Counted from the stretch's first letter, positions 8,307-19,062 are shown. The stretch is DNA of 64,000 bases from Azomonas macrocytogenes (GCF_014191985.1 NZ_JACHXI010000002.1:248001-312000); one strand, 5' to 3'. Numbers and translations: made by a program. The notes: generated by a model from the sequence alone, not told the origin.

Positions 8307-9628
8307 AATCCATCCGCCGGCGCGTCACCCTGAGCCTGGTCGGCAGTCTGCTGATCGTTGGCTTCGGGCTGCTACAGACCAGTCTCTGGCTGTTCGAAGC
8401 GGGTCTCAAGGACACCCTGCGCGGCTATCTGCAAGCGGAAGCCGAAGGCCTGCTGATCGCCATGGTCAGGGGTCCGAACGGAGTGCAGCTCGATGCCAGC
8501 CGGATCAATCCGCGTTACCAGCATGCCTTTTCCGGCTCCTACTTCCGTATCTCCCTGCCCGACCGTACCTGGCGCTCACGCTCGCTCTGGGACAGCCTGC
8601 CAGACTGGCCGGAAAAGCCAGGACTTGGCAGCGATCTGCTGGACGGTCCGCAACACCAGCGCCTGATCACTTATCGCGGCGAATACCGGCGCGGTAACCT
8701 GCTGGTGAATATCGATGTGGCACAGAACTACACGCCCATTCTCGACAGCTTCAATCAGGTTCGCCTGGGCAGTCTCGGTCTGGTCGCGGCCGCGCTGCTC
8801 ATTCTCCTGTTCCTGCAAGGCTATGCCATGAAATCCGCGTTACGCCCGCTGGAACAGGCACGCCGGCAAATTGCCCAGTTGCAGCATGGCAAGCGCCGCC
8901 TGCTCGACGATGAAACGCCGGAAGAACTGCAACCCCTGGTCAAGCAGATCAACCATTTGCTGACGCATACCGAGGCGACGCTCAAGCGCTCCCGCCACGC
9001 ACTCGGCAATCTCGGTCACGCACTGAAGACGCCACTGGCGGTACTGAATAACCTGATCCTGCACGATGAAATAGCCCGGCATCCCGATCTGCAGGCAAAT
9101 CTGCGTGAACAGCTGACGCACATCGAGAAACGTGTATCGCTGGAGCTGGGACGCGCACGCCTGGCAGCGGAAGTGCTGCCCGGCACCTATTTCGAATGTG
9201 ATGAGGAGTTACCTGCGCTATTCAAAACGTTATCGATGATCCATGGCCAGGCGCTGGACCTGAGCTGGCAGGCGCACACCGGCTGCCACCTGCCCCGGGA
9301 TCGCGAAGACATGCTGGAATTGCTCGGCAATCTCCTGGATAACGCCTGTAAATGGGCTAAAAGTAAAGTCATGCTGGAGATCAGCCAGACATCGGACAAC
9401 TGTCGCATTCTGATCGACGACGACGGGCCCGGCATCGCCCCCGAACTGCGCGAACAGGCCATGAACCGCGGTACCCGCCTGGACGAGCGCCCTGCCGGAC
9501 ATGGGCTGGGCATGGACATCGTCAACGATATCGTCAATGCCTGGCATGGCACCTGGATACTGGAAAAAAGCCCGCTGGGCGGCCTGCGCGTGCGGCTGGA
9601 ATTACCGTTCAGGCAGTTGGAGAACTGA
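8303..9628 (+). CDS. sensor histidine kinase partnered with the OmpR-type regulator
   Basis: A 441-residue inner-membrane kinase. Helix 1 is about 9-30 and helix 2 about 156-173, enclosing a periplasmic sensor of about 125 residues; a HAMP-like segment follows. The H-box [12 protein letters not shown] holds His239, the N-box [11 protein letters not shown] is at 341-351, and the G-boxes DDDGPGI and GHGLGMDIV are intact. The H-box form GHALKTPL is typical of PhoQ-type kinases. GTG at 8303 is the start, overlapping the regulator. The periplasmic domain and the two upstream PepSY proteins suggest sensing of an envelope or metal-ion signal, which is inferred from context. Confidence 0.9.
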   Translation: MKSIRRRVTLSLVGSLLIVGFGLLQTSLWLFEAGLKDTLRGYLQAEAEGLLIAMVRGPNGVQLDASRINPRYQHAFSGSYFRISLPDRTWRSRSLWDSLPDWPEKPGLGSDLLDGPQHQRLITYRGEYRRGNLLVNIDVAQNYTPILDSFNQVRLGSLGLVAAALLILLFLQGYAMKSALRPLEQARRQIAQLQHGKRRLLDDETPEELQPLVKQINHLLTHTEATLKRSRHALGNLGHALKTPLAVLNNLILHDEIARHPDLQANLREQLTHIEKRVSLELGRARLAAEVLPGTYFECDEELPALFKTLSMIHGQALDLSWQAHTGCHLPRDREDMLELLGNLLDNACKWAKSKVMLEISQTSDNCRILIDDDGPGIAPELREQAMNRGTRLDERPAGHGLGMDIVNDIVNAWHGTWILEKSPLGGLRVRLELPFRQLEN

Positions 9629-9739
9629 GCGGCATACCGCTCGAATCAGAAAGAAAGCCATCCATTGCCAGCCCCGGTCGCCCTACTCGCAAAACAGCAC
9701 AGCTACAGCTGCGAGTATGGGTATGCCGGGAAACAGAAT

Positions 9740-9762
9740 GGGCTGGCTGGCAGCCCAGCCCA
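9740..9762. terminator. GC-rich hairpin next to the end of a small minus-strand gene
   Basis: GGGCTG and CAGCCC arms around a short GC-rich centre lie just beyond the stop of the 71-aa minus-strand gene and downstream of the kinase gene. No long T-run is present on either strand, so termination is only a possibility. Confidence 0.3.
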
Positions 9763-9764
9763 GC

Positions 9765-9980
9765 TCAGTGCGAGCGAGCCAGTTCGTTGCGGATATCCTC
9801 CAGCAACGTCTCGACCAACAACTCGTTGCGCACATACTGTCCATTGATCATGCGAGTGGCTTCAGTGCCGTTGATGGGATAACCGACACGCACCAGCAGA
9901 TAGCCATCAGCCTGAGGTTCTACGCAGGTTTTGTACTGAGAAGTAAAGTTGTCGGCAAGGTATCGAGAAAGAGTTTTCAT
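9765..9980 (-). CDS. hypothetical 71-aa protein
   Basis: I do not recognise the family. The protein starts MKTLSRYLADNFTSQYKTCV and has no signal peptide or membrane helix; a central stretch (GYLLVRVGYPINGTEATRMI) looks beta-strand rich and the C-terminal third is an amphipathic helix. ATG at 9980 is taken as start with GTGAGA upstream; ATG at 9986 (MPMKTL) is nearly as good. It is convergent with the two-component operon. Confidence 0.55.
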   Translation of the reverse strand: MKTLSRYLADNFTSQYKTCVEPQADGYLLVRVGYPINGTEATRMINGQYVRNELLVETLLEDIRNELARSH

Positions 9981-10116
9981 AGGCATCTCACGCAGCAAGG
10001 TCTGATTTCACTTTCGAGACAACGATCACACTTATAGGTCTAGACAAATCGGCGCAAATACTATCAACAACTATAAACACACCGCCAGATTACTTTCAAA
10101 GACCATGGAGCCTGCA

Positions 10117-10197
10117 ATGGATTCACCCCACTTATCGGTTTTCGACGAAAATCGAATGACTGAAACGTTATTGCAACTTGCTATCGACGCAGAGTAG
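10117..10197 (+). CDS. possible 26-aa small protein upstream of sbcD
   Basis: A short frame, beginning MDSPHLSVFDENR and ending in AIDAE, has GGAG at 10107-10110 six bases before its ATG. The peptide is acidic. It ends 40 bp before sbcD and could be a leader peptide or a chance frame; codon use is unremarkable and no family is known to me. Confidence 0.25.
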   Translation: MDSPHLSVFDENRMTETLLQLAIDAE

Positions 10198-10237
10198 CGT
10201 GCCCGCCATTCATCCTTTCCCACTGCCACGACTCCCC

Positions 10238-11503
10238 ATGCGCCTGATTCACACCTCGGACTGGCATCTCGGCCAAACCCTGCACGGGCAGGAGCGCGAC
10301 TACGAGCATGCCTGCTTTCTCGCCTGGCTCCTCGAACGCCTGGAAGAACAACGCCCCGATGCCTTGCTGATCGCCGGCGATATTTTCGATACGGTCAATC
10401 CCCCCCTGAAAGCGCAGGAACGCCTCTACGACTTCATCGTTTCAGCCCATGAGCGCCTGCCCCGGCTGCAGATTCTGATGATTGCCGGTAACCACGATTC
10501 CGGTGCCCGTATCGAACTGCCCGCCCCCCTGATGAAGCGCCTGAATACCCATGCTATCGGTCGCATCCACTGGAGCACGGATGGCCATCTGGAGCACTCC
10601 CGCCTGCTGTTACCCCTGACCAATACCCAGGGCGAAATCGCCGCCTGGTGCCTGGCCTTGCCTTTTCTGCGCCCGGCCGAAGTCACCAGCCGCGACAATA
10701 ATGGCGACGATTACCTGACCGGCATCCAGCAGGTCCATGCCGCGCTGGTCGCTGCGGCGCAGACGCAGCGCCAGCCCGGCCAGGCACTGCTCGCCATGAG
10801 CCATGCACATATGACCGGAGGCACGGTATCGGCCGACTCCGAGCGCAATATCGTTATCGGCAGCGCTGAAACCCTACCGGCCAGCCTGTTTCCAGCAACC
10901 ATCGGCTACGTCGCCCTGGGCCATCTGCACAAACCACAGCGGGTGGGTGGCCAGGAGCGCATTCGCTACAGCGGCTCACCACTGCCGTTGTCTTTCGCCG
11001 AAGAGCACTATACGCACCAGATCTTGCTGGTAACGCTCGCAGGCGAGCACTTGCACAGTGTCGAAAGCCTACCGGTGCCACGTGCGGTGGACATGCACCG
11101 TATCGGTCCCGAACCATTGGCTGACGTGCTCCACCAACTCGAAGCCTTGCCGTCGCTAGACTTGCCGCGCGAACGGCAACCCTGGCTGGAAGTGCGGATC
11201 CGGCTCGACGAACCGCTGCCGGATCTGCGCCAGCAGATCGAAAACGCCTTGCAGGGCAAATCCTGCCGCCTGGTACGCATTGCCAGCGAATATGCCGGCC
11301 GCAGCCACGACGAGAACGAAACGCCGCTCTGCGGGCTTGAGCAGATCAGCCCGCAAGACTTGTTCAGCCGCGCCTGGGTAGAGCGATTCGGCAACTCACC
11401 TGATACCCAGGCCCTGGAAGACTTCGCCAGCCTGCTGCAACAGGTCGAACTGGACCGGGTCACGCCAGACCGGGTCGCGCCAGACCGGGAAAAGGCTCGA
11501 TGA
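10238..11503 (+). CDS. sbcD: exonuclease SbcCD, nuclease subunit SbcD
   Basis: A 421-residue Mre11-type metallophosphoesterase, the nuclease half of SbcCD, which cuts hairpins and protein-blocked DNA ends. The phosphoesterase motifs are present in order: HTSDWHLGQ (N terminus), AGDIFD, GNHD, SHAHMTGG and GHLHKPQ. The start at 10238 (MRLIHTSDWHL) is chosen because the first motif must lie at the N terminus; the frame extends 20 codons upstream without support. The C terminus contains a short repeat (RVTPDRVAPDREK). It overlaps sbcC by four bases (ATGA), giving coupled translation of the two subunits. Confidence 0.95.
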   Translation: MRLIHTSDWHLGQTLHGQERDYEHACFLAWLLERLEEQRPDALLIAGDIFDTVNPPLKAQERLYDFIVSAHERLPRLQILMIAGNHDSGARIELPAPLMKRLNTHAIGRIHWSTDGHLEHSRLLLPLTNTQGEIAAWCLALPFLRPAEVTSRDNNGDDYLTGIQQVHAALVAAAQTQRQPGQALLAMSHAHMTGGTVSADSERNIVIGSAETLPASLFPATIGYVALGHLHKPQRVGGQERIRYSGSPLPLSFAEEHYTHQILLVTLAGEHLHSVESLPVPRAVDMHRIGPEPLADVLHQLEALPSLDLPRERQPWLEVRIRLDEPLPDLRQQIENALQGKSCRLVRIASEYAGRSHDENETPLCGLEQISPQDLFSRAWVERFGNSPDTQALEDFASLLQQVELDRVTPDRVAPDREKAR

Positions 11504-14500
11504 AAATCCTGGCCATTCGCCTGAAAAATCTCGCCTCGCTGGCCGGCGAACAGCAGATCGACTTCACTGCCGAACCGCTGGCCAGCGCCGGCCTGTTCGC
11601 TATAACCGGCCCCACTGGTGCCGGCAAGAGTACGTTGCTGGATGCACTCTGCCTGGCGCTGTTCGGCAGCACGCCGCGCCTGGACAAACCCATCGGCTTG
11701 AGCAAGGTCCCCGACGGCAAGGACGAAATCGCCACCAGTGACGAACGCAATCTGCTACGCCGTGGTTGCGGCAGCGCTTATGCCGAGGTGGATTTCATCG
11801 GCATCGACGGACACCGCTATCGTGCCCGCTGGGAAGCCAACCGCGCCCGCGAACGTGCTGACGGGCGCTTGCAACAAAGCCGCCAGACGCTCATCGACCT
11901 GGACCATAATCAATTGTTGGCCAGCGGCAAGAAACGTGAATTCCAGAGCTTGCTGGAGGAACGGCTCGGGCTGAACCTCGCGCAATTCACCCGCGCCGTA
12001 CTGCTGGCCCAGAGTGAATTCAGTGCCTTCCTCAAGGCCGACGACAACGAGCGCGGTGCCCTGCTGGAAAAACTCACCGATACTGGTCTCTACAGTCGAC
12101 TGGGCCAAGCCGCGTTCGCCGCGGCCAAAGTGGCTCGTGAAGACCTTGCCGGGCTGGAGCGGCAGTTCGGCAATACCCAGCCACTGGCAGCCGACGCCCG
12201 CCAGGAACTGGAAGCACAGCACCATCAACTGCGCCATGAGCTGGAAAACCGGCAACAAACGTTACAATCACTGGAAAAACGGCAGCACTGGCTGCAAGAG
12301 CGGTCTCGCCTGCAAAGGAATGTAGAAACGGCCATGGGCCAGCTCACCCAAGCCGAAGCCGAGCACCAGGCACTGGCCGAAACGCGTCAGACTCTCGCCC
12401 TGCTGGAAGAGCTGGCACCGCAGCGGCATCGCTTCGCCCGACTGGCCGAACTGGAGCCGCGATTATCCGAGCAGTCAGCCTTGATGGCTCGCCAACAGCA
12501 ACAGCAGAGCGACTTGCAGCAGCATCTGCTCGCCCTGGATACCTGCTGCAACCAGGCTAGGACGGCCCTGGCCACTGCCGAGCAGACCCGCCAGCAAGCC
12601 ACTCCACGGTTGGAGCAGGCGCGCGAAGAAGAGCAACTGCAAACCCACCTGAGTGCAGAGTTCGAACAAATCCGGCAAAACACCGAAACAGCACAAGACG
12701 CCACAGCAGCAGGAAAAGCTCGCCTGGATAACGTGCAGGCCCAACAACAGGCAACAACCCGGCAACTCGACCGATTGGCTGCTGAGCTGACACACGACAG
12801 CAGGCTGCAAGCGCTTTGCGAGAATTGGACGATCCAGCGCCCGCGCCTGCTGCAACTGGAGCAAATAGCGCTGCGTTTGCGGCAGAACCAGGCCGACCTA
12901 CCGGCATTGGAGCAGGCAGTGGCACAGGCCGAAGCACGTCAGGTCACCGCACGCCAGGCGCTGAATACCCTGCAGGTCGAACAGGGAGATACCAGCAGGC
13001 CAGGCGAACAGCTCGAGACCTTGCAGCGGCAGCTGGACGACTGGCGCTGCCACCAACGGGATGGCGAAACCCTGCAGCGTCTCTGGCAGGATTACCAGGC
13101 ACAGCGCCAACGTCTGCGACACCAGCAAACCGAGCAGACTGCCAGACAGACAGAGCTGGCAACCCTGAGCGAAACCGGCCGACAGGTACGCACCGAGCAC
13201 GATACCGCCAGGCAGGCACTGGAAGTCATCCTGCAACTGCTGGAGCGCCAGCGCCTGGCCCGCAGCCAAAGCGTCACGCAATTGCGCGCGGCCCTGCAGC
13301 CGGACGAACCCTGCCCGGTTTGCGGCAGCCAGGAACATCCCTGGCATATCCAGGACACTCTGTTGGCCGCCCTGAACAAGCAGGACGAACAGGAAGCCGA
13401 ACAGGCCAAAAGCCGGCTGACCAAACTCGACCAGCGCCTGCAGGCGCTACGCGAACGCCATGTCGAACTGAACACACACATCAAGCAGTTGCAGCAGCGC
13501 TACGAAGAAACCAGCCATGCAGTGCAGCACCTGGAAAAGGCCCTGCTCGCCATGCCTGCCTATGCCGCACTACTCGAATTACCAGACGCTGAACGGAGCG
13601 AATCACTGGCCCGCTCCGTCAACGAACTGGCCGAGCGCATCGCGATGGCGGCACAGCGCCAACGGCAACTGATCGATCTGCAACAGCGCCGCGAACAACT
13701 GCAGCATGACCTGCAGAACGCCAATGAACTCTGCCTCGAAGCGGTTCACCTGCGGGATCGGCAAAAGCAAGCGGTCATGCACGACAACCGGCAGTTCGAA
13801 CAGGAATTGGACAGCCTCGCGCCCCTCTTGCCGCCAGACTCGCTGCAAGCCTGGCGCGACCAACCGAACCTGGCATTCGCGCCGCTGGATACAGCTGTTA
13901 CCGCCCGCCGTCAACAACTGGAGCGTCAAGCCACTCTGCAACAGGCCCGGCTTGAATACGAGAGAGCGCTGGAGCGCGAGCACTACGAACAAACTGCTCG
14001 CCTGAACAGACAGCAGGATTGCGAACGCCAGCAGCACGAACAGCAAAGCCGCCTGCTCGATTGTCGCCAGCGCCTGCAAGCATTACTGGGCGAGTTTCCC
14101 CACACCGGAGCCTGGCAACAGCAGTTGGAAGCCAACCTGCAAGCCGCTCGCGATACTCTTGCCCAAACAGAACATCAACATCACGAAAACAACCGACAAC
14201 TCGCCGTCGTTGCCAACGAACTGCAGACTCGGCAAAAACGCCTGGATGAATTGCGCGACGAACAAACCGCGCTAATCACCGAACTCGATCAATGGCGCAG
14301 CCGCCATCCGCAACTGGACGATGCCACGCTGAATATGCTGCTCGACCGACCCGAAGAGCAGGTCGTTGCGCTGCGCGAAACCCTCACACGCAACCGCGAT
14401 GCCCTCACCCAATGCCGCACAACCCTGGAAGAGCGCCGCCAGCGGCTCGCGGCCCACGGTATCGAGCCACAACCGCTTATCGATCCCGCCGGTCTGGAAC

Positions 14501-15147
14501 AGGCCATCGGTGAGAACCGGCTGCGTTGTGAAGAAATCGAGCACCAATGCACTGATCGACGCGCCACCCTGCTGGACGACGATCGCCGTCGTCAGCATAG
14601 CCACGATCTTTTGCAACGTATTGACCAGGCTCAGGCCGAATATCGACGCCGGGAACGTATCAACATACTGATCGGTTCGGCCGATGGTGCGGCCTTTCGC
14701 AAGATCGCCCAGGCGCATAACCTCGATTTGCTGGTACAGCACGCCAATGTCCAGTTGCGCCACCTGGCGCGCCGCTATCGCCTGATACGTGGCGGCAGTC
14801 CGCTGGGGCTGCTGGTCATGGATACGGAAATGGGCGACGAACTACGCTCGGTACATTCACTCTCCGGCGGCGAAACCTTTCTGGTATCCCTGGCACTGGC
14901 GCTGGGCCTGGCCTCGATGGCGTCGAGCAAGCTACGCATCGAATCGCTGTTCATCGACGAAGGTTTCGGTAGCCTCGACCCCCAATCCCTACAAATCGCC
15001 ATGGATGCGCTGGATTCGCTACAGGCCCAAGGTCGCAAGGTAGCAGTCATCTCCCATGTGCAGGAACTGCACGAACGCATACCGGTGCAGATCCAGGTAC
15101 AACGCTTAGGGAACGGACGCAGCAGCCTCACGATCAAAGGCGGGTGA
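11500..15147 (+). CDS. sbcC: exonuclease SbcCD, SMC-like ATPase subunit SbcC
   Basis: A 1215-residue Rad50-type ATPase. Walker A GPTGAGKST is at 37-45. Two long coiled coils rich in Gln, Arg, Glu and Leu flank the zinc hook CPVCG at 605-609, through which two molecules dimerise. The C-terminal part has the ABC signature LSGGETFLVSLALALG and Walker B LFIDEGFGSLD. It drives the conformational changes that let SbcD cut DNA ends and palindromes. Length is at the long end of the family (E. coli 1048), due mainly to extended coiled coils. Translation is coupled to sbcD. Confidence 0.95.
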   Translation: MKILAIRLKNLASLAGEQQIDFTAEPLASAGLFAITGPTGAGKSTLLDALCLALFGSTPRLDKPIGLSKVPDGKDEIATSDERNLLRRGCGSAYAEVDFIGIDGHRYRARWEANRARERADGRLQQSRQTLIDLDHNQLLASGKKREFQSLLEERLGLNLAQFTRAVLLAQSEFSAFLKADDNERGALLEKLTDTGLYSRLGQAAFAAAKVAREDLAGLERQFGNTQPLAADARQELEAQHHQLRHELENRQQTLQSLEKRQHWLQERSRLQRNVETAMGQLTQAEAEHQALAETRQTLALLEELAPQRHRFARLAELEPRLSEQSALMARQQQQQSDLQQHLLALDTCCNQARTALATAEQTRQQATPRLEQAREEEQLQTHLSAEFEQIRQNTETAQDATAAGKARLDNVQAQQQATTRQLDRLAAELTHDSRLQALCENWTIQRPRLLQLEQIALRLRQNQADLPALEQAVAQAEARQVTARQALNTLQVEQGDTSRPGEQLETLQRQLDDWRCHQRDGETLQRLWQDYQAQRQRLRHQQTEQTARQTELATLSETGRQVRTEHDTARQALEVILQLLERQRLARSQSVTQLRAALQPDEPCPVCGSQEHPWHIQDTLLAALNKQDEQEAEQAKSRLTKLDQRLQALRERHVELNTHIKQLQQRYEETSHAVQHLEKALLAMPAYAALLELPDAERSESLARSVNELAERIAMAAQRQRQLIDLQQRREQLQHDLQNANELCLEAVHLRDRQKQAVMHDNRQFEQELDSLAPLLPPDSLQAWRDQPNLAFAPLDTAVTARRQQLERQATLQQARLEYERALEREHYEQTARLNRQQDCERQQHEQQSRLLDCRQRLQALLGEFPHTGAWQQQLEANLQAARDTLAQTEHQHHENNRQLAVVANELQTRQKRLDELRDEQTALITELDQWRSRHPQLDDATLNMLLDRPEEQVVALRETLTRNRDALTQCRTTLEERRQRLAAHGIEPQPLIDPAGLEQAIGENRLRCEEIEHQCTDRRATLLDDDRRRQHSHDLLQRIDQAQAEYRRRERINILIGSADGAAFRKIAQAHNLDLLVQHANVQLRHLARRYRLIRGGSPLGLLVMDTEMGDELRSVHSLSGGETFLVSLALALGLASMASSKLRIESLFIDEGFGSLDPQSLQIAMDALDSLQAQGRKVAVISHVQELHERIPVQIQVQRLGNGRSSLTIKGG

Positions 15148-15171
15148 AGAAAAAGCCGCCCCAGCGTTGTG

Positions 15172-15345
15172 AGAGCCTGTTCACGATCTCGCGAGCTAGA
15201 GCCAGACAAGGCGAAAATGGCTGAGCAAGCGGACCGGGCTCGCGTGCGAGTTTACGCGTTGTAAATGAGCATTCCGACCGGGCTGGCGATCCAGGCCATT
15301 TTCAACGCCGTATGGCCGACGCGCAGCAGATCGTGAACAGGCTCT
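15172..15345. mobile_element. MITE-like inverted-repeat element, 174 bp
   Basis: The ends AGAGCCTGTTCACGATCT (15172-15189) and AGATCGTGAACAGGCTCT (15328-15345) are perfect 18-bp inverted repeats. Inside them GGCGAAAATGGCT and GGCCATTTTCAACGCC are partly complementary, so the whole element can fold into a long hairpin. It has no coding capacity. Elements with these ends recur in many pseudomonad genomes as I remember them; copy number cannot be judged from one copy. No target-site duplication is obvious. It sits between sbcC and the nitroreductase gene and may end sbcC transcripts. Confidence 0.75.
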
Positions 15346-15435
15346 AAAGGCTGAACGGCATATAGTTTTTACTTGGTCTTCATCATTCCTGCCAGCCGCT
15401 ACCGAGCCGATGCCACCCCACCCGAGGATTTCTCC

Positions 15436-16026
15436 ATGTCTACGCCTCTCGACAGTACCAGTCTCGCCCAACTGTTTACCGAAGCCCGCACATTCAGCGT
15501 CTGGCAAGACAAGCCGATCTCTGATGCGCAAATCGAACGGCTCTATTCCCTACTGAAAATGGGTCCGACCTCCGCCAACTGTTGTCCGGCCCGCTTCGTC
15601 TTCGTACGTAGCGCCGAAGGTAAGGAAAAACTTAAACCGTGCCTATCCGAAGGCAACGTGCAGAAAACCATGAATGCCCCAGTGACGGCCATCGTCGCCT
15701 ATGACAACGAATTCTACGAAGCGCTGCCGGAGCTGTTTCCGCATACCGACGCCCGCAGTTGGTTCACCGGCAACCCCCAGTTGATCACCGAGACGGCCCT
15801 GCGCAACAGTTCGCTACAGGCCGCCTATCTGATTCTCGCGGCTCGCTCGATGGGGCTGGACACCGGGCCGATGTCCGGCTTCGATGCAACGAAGCTGGAC
15901 GCAGCCTTTTTCGCCGGCACGACCTGGAAATCCAACCTGCTGGTCAATATCGGCTATGGCGATCCAGGACGGCTGCACGACCGTCTGCCGCGCCTGGATT
16001 TCGAGCGGGCGTGCCGCCTGGCCTGA
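15436..16026 (+). CDS. nitroreductase family protein, RutE-like
   Basis: A 196-residue flavin-dependent reductase that matches RutE-type malonic semialdehyde reductases: [18 protein letters not shown] near the N terminus, [17 protein letters not shown] for FMN contacts, and [11 protein letters not shown] and [12 protein letters not shown] in the C-terminal half. RutE makes 3-hydroxypropionate in the pyrimidine-degrading Rut pathway, but none of rutABCDF is nearby, so a stand-alone role in aldehyde or quinone reduction is equally likely. The start at 15436 (MSTPLDS) lies soon after GAGGATT. It stands alone, downstream of the MITE-like element. Confidence 0.85.
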   Translation: MSTPLDSTSLAQLFTEARTFSVWQDKPISDAQIERLYSLLKMGPTSANCCPARFVFVRSAEGKEKLKPCLSEGNVQKTMNAPVTAIVAYDNEFYEALPELFPHTDARSWFTGNPQLITETALRNSSLQAAYLILAARSMGLDTGPMSGFDATKLDAAFFAGTTWKSNLLVNIGYGDPGRLHDRLPRLDFERACRLA

Positions 16027-16200
16027 ACGCCACGAGCCAGGAAGCTCAAGACCCATGCCTCCTGAACGACCGGTACAATGCCGGAAAACACTGCCCGTAC
16101 TTTGGAACTACGCATGCCGAATTTACTTAGCACCATGCATTTGCCGGGTGAATTGTTCTAAAGTATGAACTCCTCATCAATCAGAGGGAGCTGATCCCCC

Positions 16201-16698
16201 ATGCAGCCCGATACCCAACACGACAAACCCTTCCAACTCACCATGACGGTCCTCATGACGCCGGACAAGGCCAACTTTTCCGGTAACGTGCATGGCGGCA
16301 CCATCCTCAAATATCTCGACGAAGTCGCTTACGCATGCGCCAGCCGCTATGCCGGCAGCTACGTGGTCACCCTGTCGGTAGACCAGGTGATTTTTCGCCA
16401 GCCGGTCCATGTCGGTGAACTGGTCACCTTCCTTGCCTCGGTCAACTACACCGGCAACACATCGATGGAAATCGGCGTCAAAGTGATGACCGAGAACATC
16501 CGGGACAAGACTCGCCGCCACACCAACAGCTCATTCTTCACCATGGTAGCGATCGGCAGCGATGGCAAAGCCCTGACCGTACCACCGCTGGACCCCCAGA
16601 CTCCCGAAGAGAAGCGTCGCTTCCAGCAGGGTCAGGAACGCCGGCAGATCCGCCGTGAGCTGGAAGCTCGCTACAAGGCACTCAAAAAACAACTCTGA
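16201..16698 (+). CDS. acyl-CoA thioesterase, hotdog fold
   Basis: A 165-residue cytosolic thioesterase of the YciA/BACH (ACOT) type. The central helix motif NFSGNVHGGTILKYLDEVA carries the conserved Asn, His and Asp/Glu, and VTLSVDQVIFRQPVHVGE follows as in the family. These enzymes hydrolyse medium- and long-chain acyl-CoAs. The C-terminal 40 residues are a charged helix (RRFQQGQERRQIRREL) likely to mediate oligomerisation. An AGAGGGAG sequence lies about ten bases upstream of the ATG. It is apparently monocistronic. Confidence 0.88.
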   Translation: MQPDTQHDKPFQLTMTVLMTPDKANFSGNVHGGTILKYLDEVAYACASRYAGSYVVTLSVDQVIFRQPVHVGELVTFLASVNYTGNTSMEIGVKVMTENIRDKTRRHTNSSFFTMVAIGSDGKALTVPPLDPQTPEEKRRFQQGQERRQIRRELEARYKALKKQL

Positions 16699-16869
16699 AT
16701 CAACGCCACTGAAAAATAGCGCATGCCATAAAAAACCAATGCAATACCAGGCTGGCGCTGCCTTGCATCCAGGTATCCGGCGGCATCGAGCAATTCGATG
16801 CCGTCAGCCTCTTCCAACCGTCACCATTCCTGCAACACTTTTCTCTGGGTCGCTCAAGGCCAACACTGC

Positions 16870-17460
16870 ATGCCTTTCACACTGATATCCCCCTGCGAAC
16901 ACCAGGACATCATCCAGAAAAGCCGCTTCCTGACCAAGGCCGCCCCGGTATCCACGCCAGCCGAAGCTCAAGCCTTTATCCAGGCCGTCAGCGATCCTGG
17001 CGCTACCCATAATTGCTGGGCCTGGAAGATCGCTGGGCAATACCGTTTCAGCGATGACGGCGAACCAGGCGGAACCGCCGGTCGCCCCATGCTGGTTGCC
17101 ATCGAAGGCCAGGATTGCGACCACGTAGTGGTAGTCGTGACGCGCTTCTTCGGCGGTATCAAGCTCGGCACCGGTGGACTGGCGCGTGCCTATGGCGGTT
17201 GCACGGCCAAATGCCTGCAAGCTGGCGAACGGATCGAACTGGTGGCACTGGTACGCTGTCGCTGCCATTGCCGCTTCGCTGAACTGGCCTTGATCAAGGC
17301 GCGCCTGGCTGACCATGACGTCCGGCTGGAAGGCGAAAACTTCGATGCCGAGGGCGCTACCCTAGAGCTGGCCACCTCCATGGAAAAACTACCTGCCCTG
17401 CAGGAAATGCTCGTCCATATCAGCCGAGGCCGCATCCACCTGCATCTGCTCGACGAATAA
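16870..17460 (+). CDS. YigZ/IMPACT family protein
   Basis: A 196-residue protein of the UPF0029 (YigZ/IMPACT) family. The conserved core NCWAWKIAGQYRFSDDGEPG followed by GTAGRPM is present, as is VVTRFFGGIKLGTGGLARAY. Bacterial members have been linked to ribosome-associated or proteolytic roles without a settled function. The start at 16870 (MPFTLIS) is chosen because homologues begin there; an upstream 24-codon extension is unsupported. An AAGG motif lies 10 bp before. It is followed by a long AT-rich intergenic region. Confidence 0.88.
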   Translation: MPFTLISPCEHQDIIQKSRFLTKAAPVSTPAEAQAFIQAVSDPGATHNCWAWKIAGQYRFSDDGEPGGTAGRPMLVAIEGQDCDHVVVVVTRFFGGIKLGTGGLARAYGGCTAKCLQAGERIELVALVRCRCHCRFAELALIKARLADHDVRLEGENFDAEGATLELATSMEKLPALQEMLVHISRGRIHLHLLDE

Positions 17461-17489
17461 AGCCCACCCACAATTGCTGTGTACGCAAT

Positions 17490-17498
17490 TGTGGATAA
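17490..17498 (-). promoter_or_regulatory. perfect DnaA box 1
   Basis: TGTGGATAA, the reverse complement of TTATCCACA, matches the strongest E. coli DnaA box exactly. It overlaps the right arm of the 17468-17494 inverted repeat and is followed by CCCTTGGAAG, which resembles the sequence after box 2. Confidence 0.55.
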
Positions 17499-17604
17499 CC
17501 CTTGGAAGAATGCTGCGAATGCCGATGGTACGGGCCTTTGGCATAATCGTACATTTTTTAACCAATTTTGATCAAAAAAACATAAACCACGAATAAACCA
17601 TTGA

Positions 17605-18792
<1,188 letters not shown>

Positions 18793-18876
18793 AGACTCAT
18801 CGCCTGACAAGTATCAAGCGATGAGCGCTTAAAAAGAAATAGATTGCAGTCCCCTTTCCGTGAGAGGAGTTCAACC

Positions 18877-19062
18877 GTGGATATTCTCGTTCGCCCGTTG
18901 GTTTCATCGTATAAGACGTCCTGGCAGGTTCTGATCGGCCGACATCGAGTCACCTTCCGTAATGAAAAGGAAGCCACTGAATTCGTCGCGGCACTGGAAA
19001 AACGTTTGTCGGCAGAGCATGTACTACCGCAGACAGCTCTCAGGAATCTGGCTGCAGGCTAG
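18877..19062 (+). CDS. hypothetical 61-aa protein, GTG start
   Basis: A small soluble protein of unknown family that begins at GTG 18877 with a strong GAGAGGAG site eight bases upstream. It has an N-terminal beta-rich part (SYKTSWQVLIGRHRVTF) and a C-terminal helix (NEKEATEFVAALEKRL), an arrangement like small regulatory or DNA-mimic proteins, but I have no named match. Its last 23 bp overlap, tail to tail, the 3' end of the Bcr/CflA exporter gene on the other strand. Confidence 0.65.
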   Translation: MDILVRPLVSSYKTSWQVLIGRHRVTFRNEKEATEFVAALEKRLSAEHVLPQTALRNLAAG

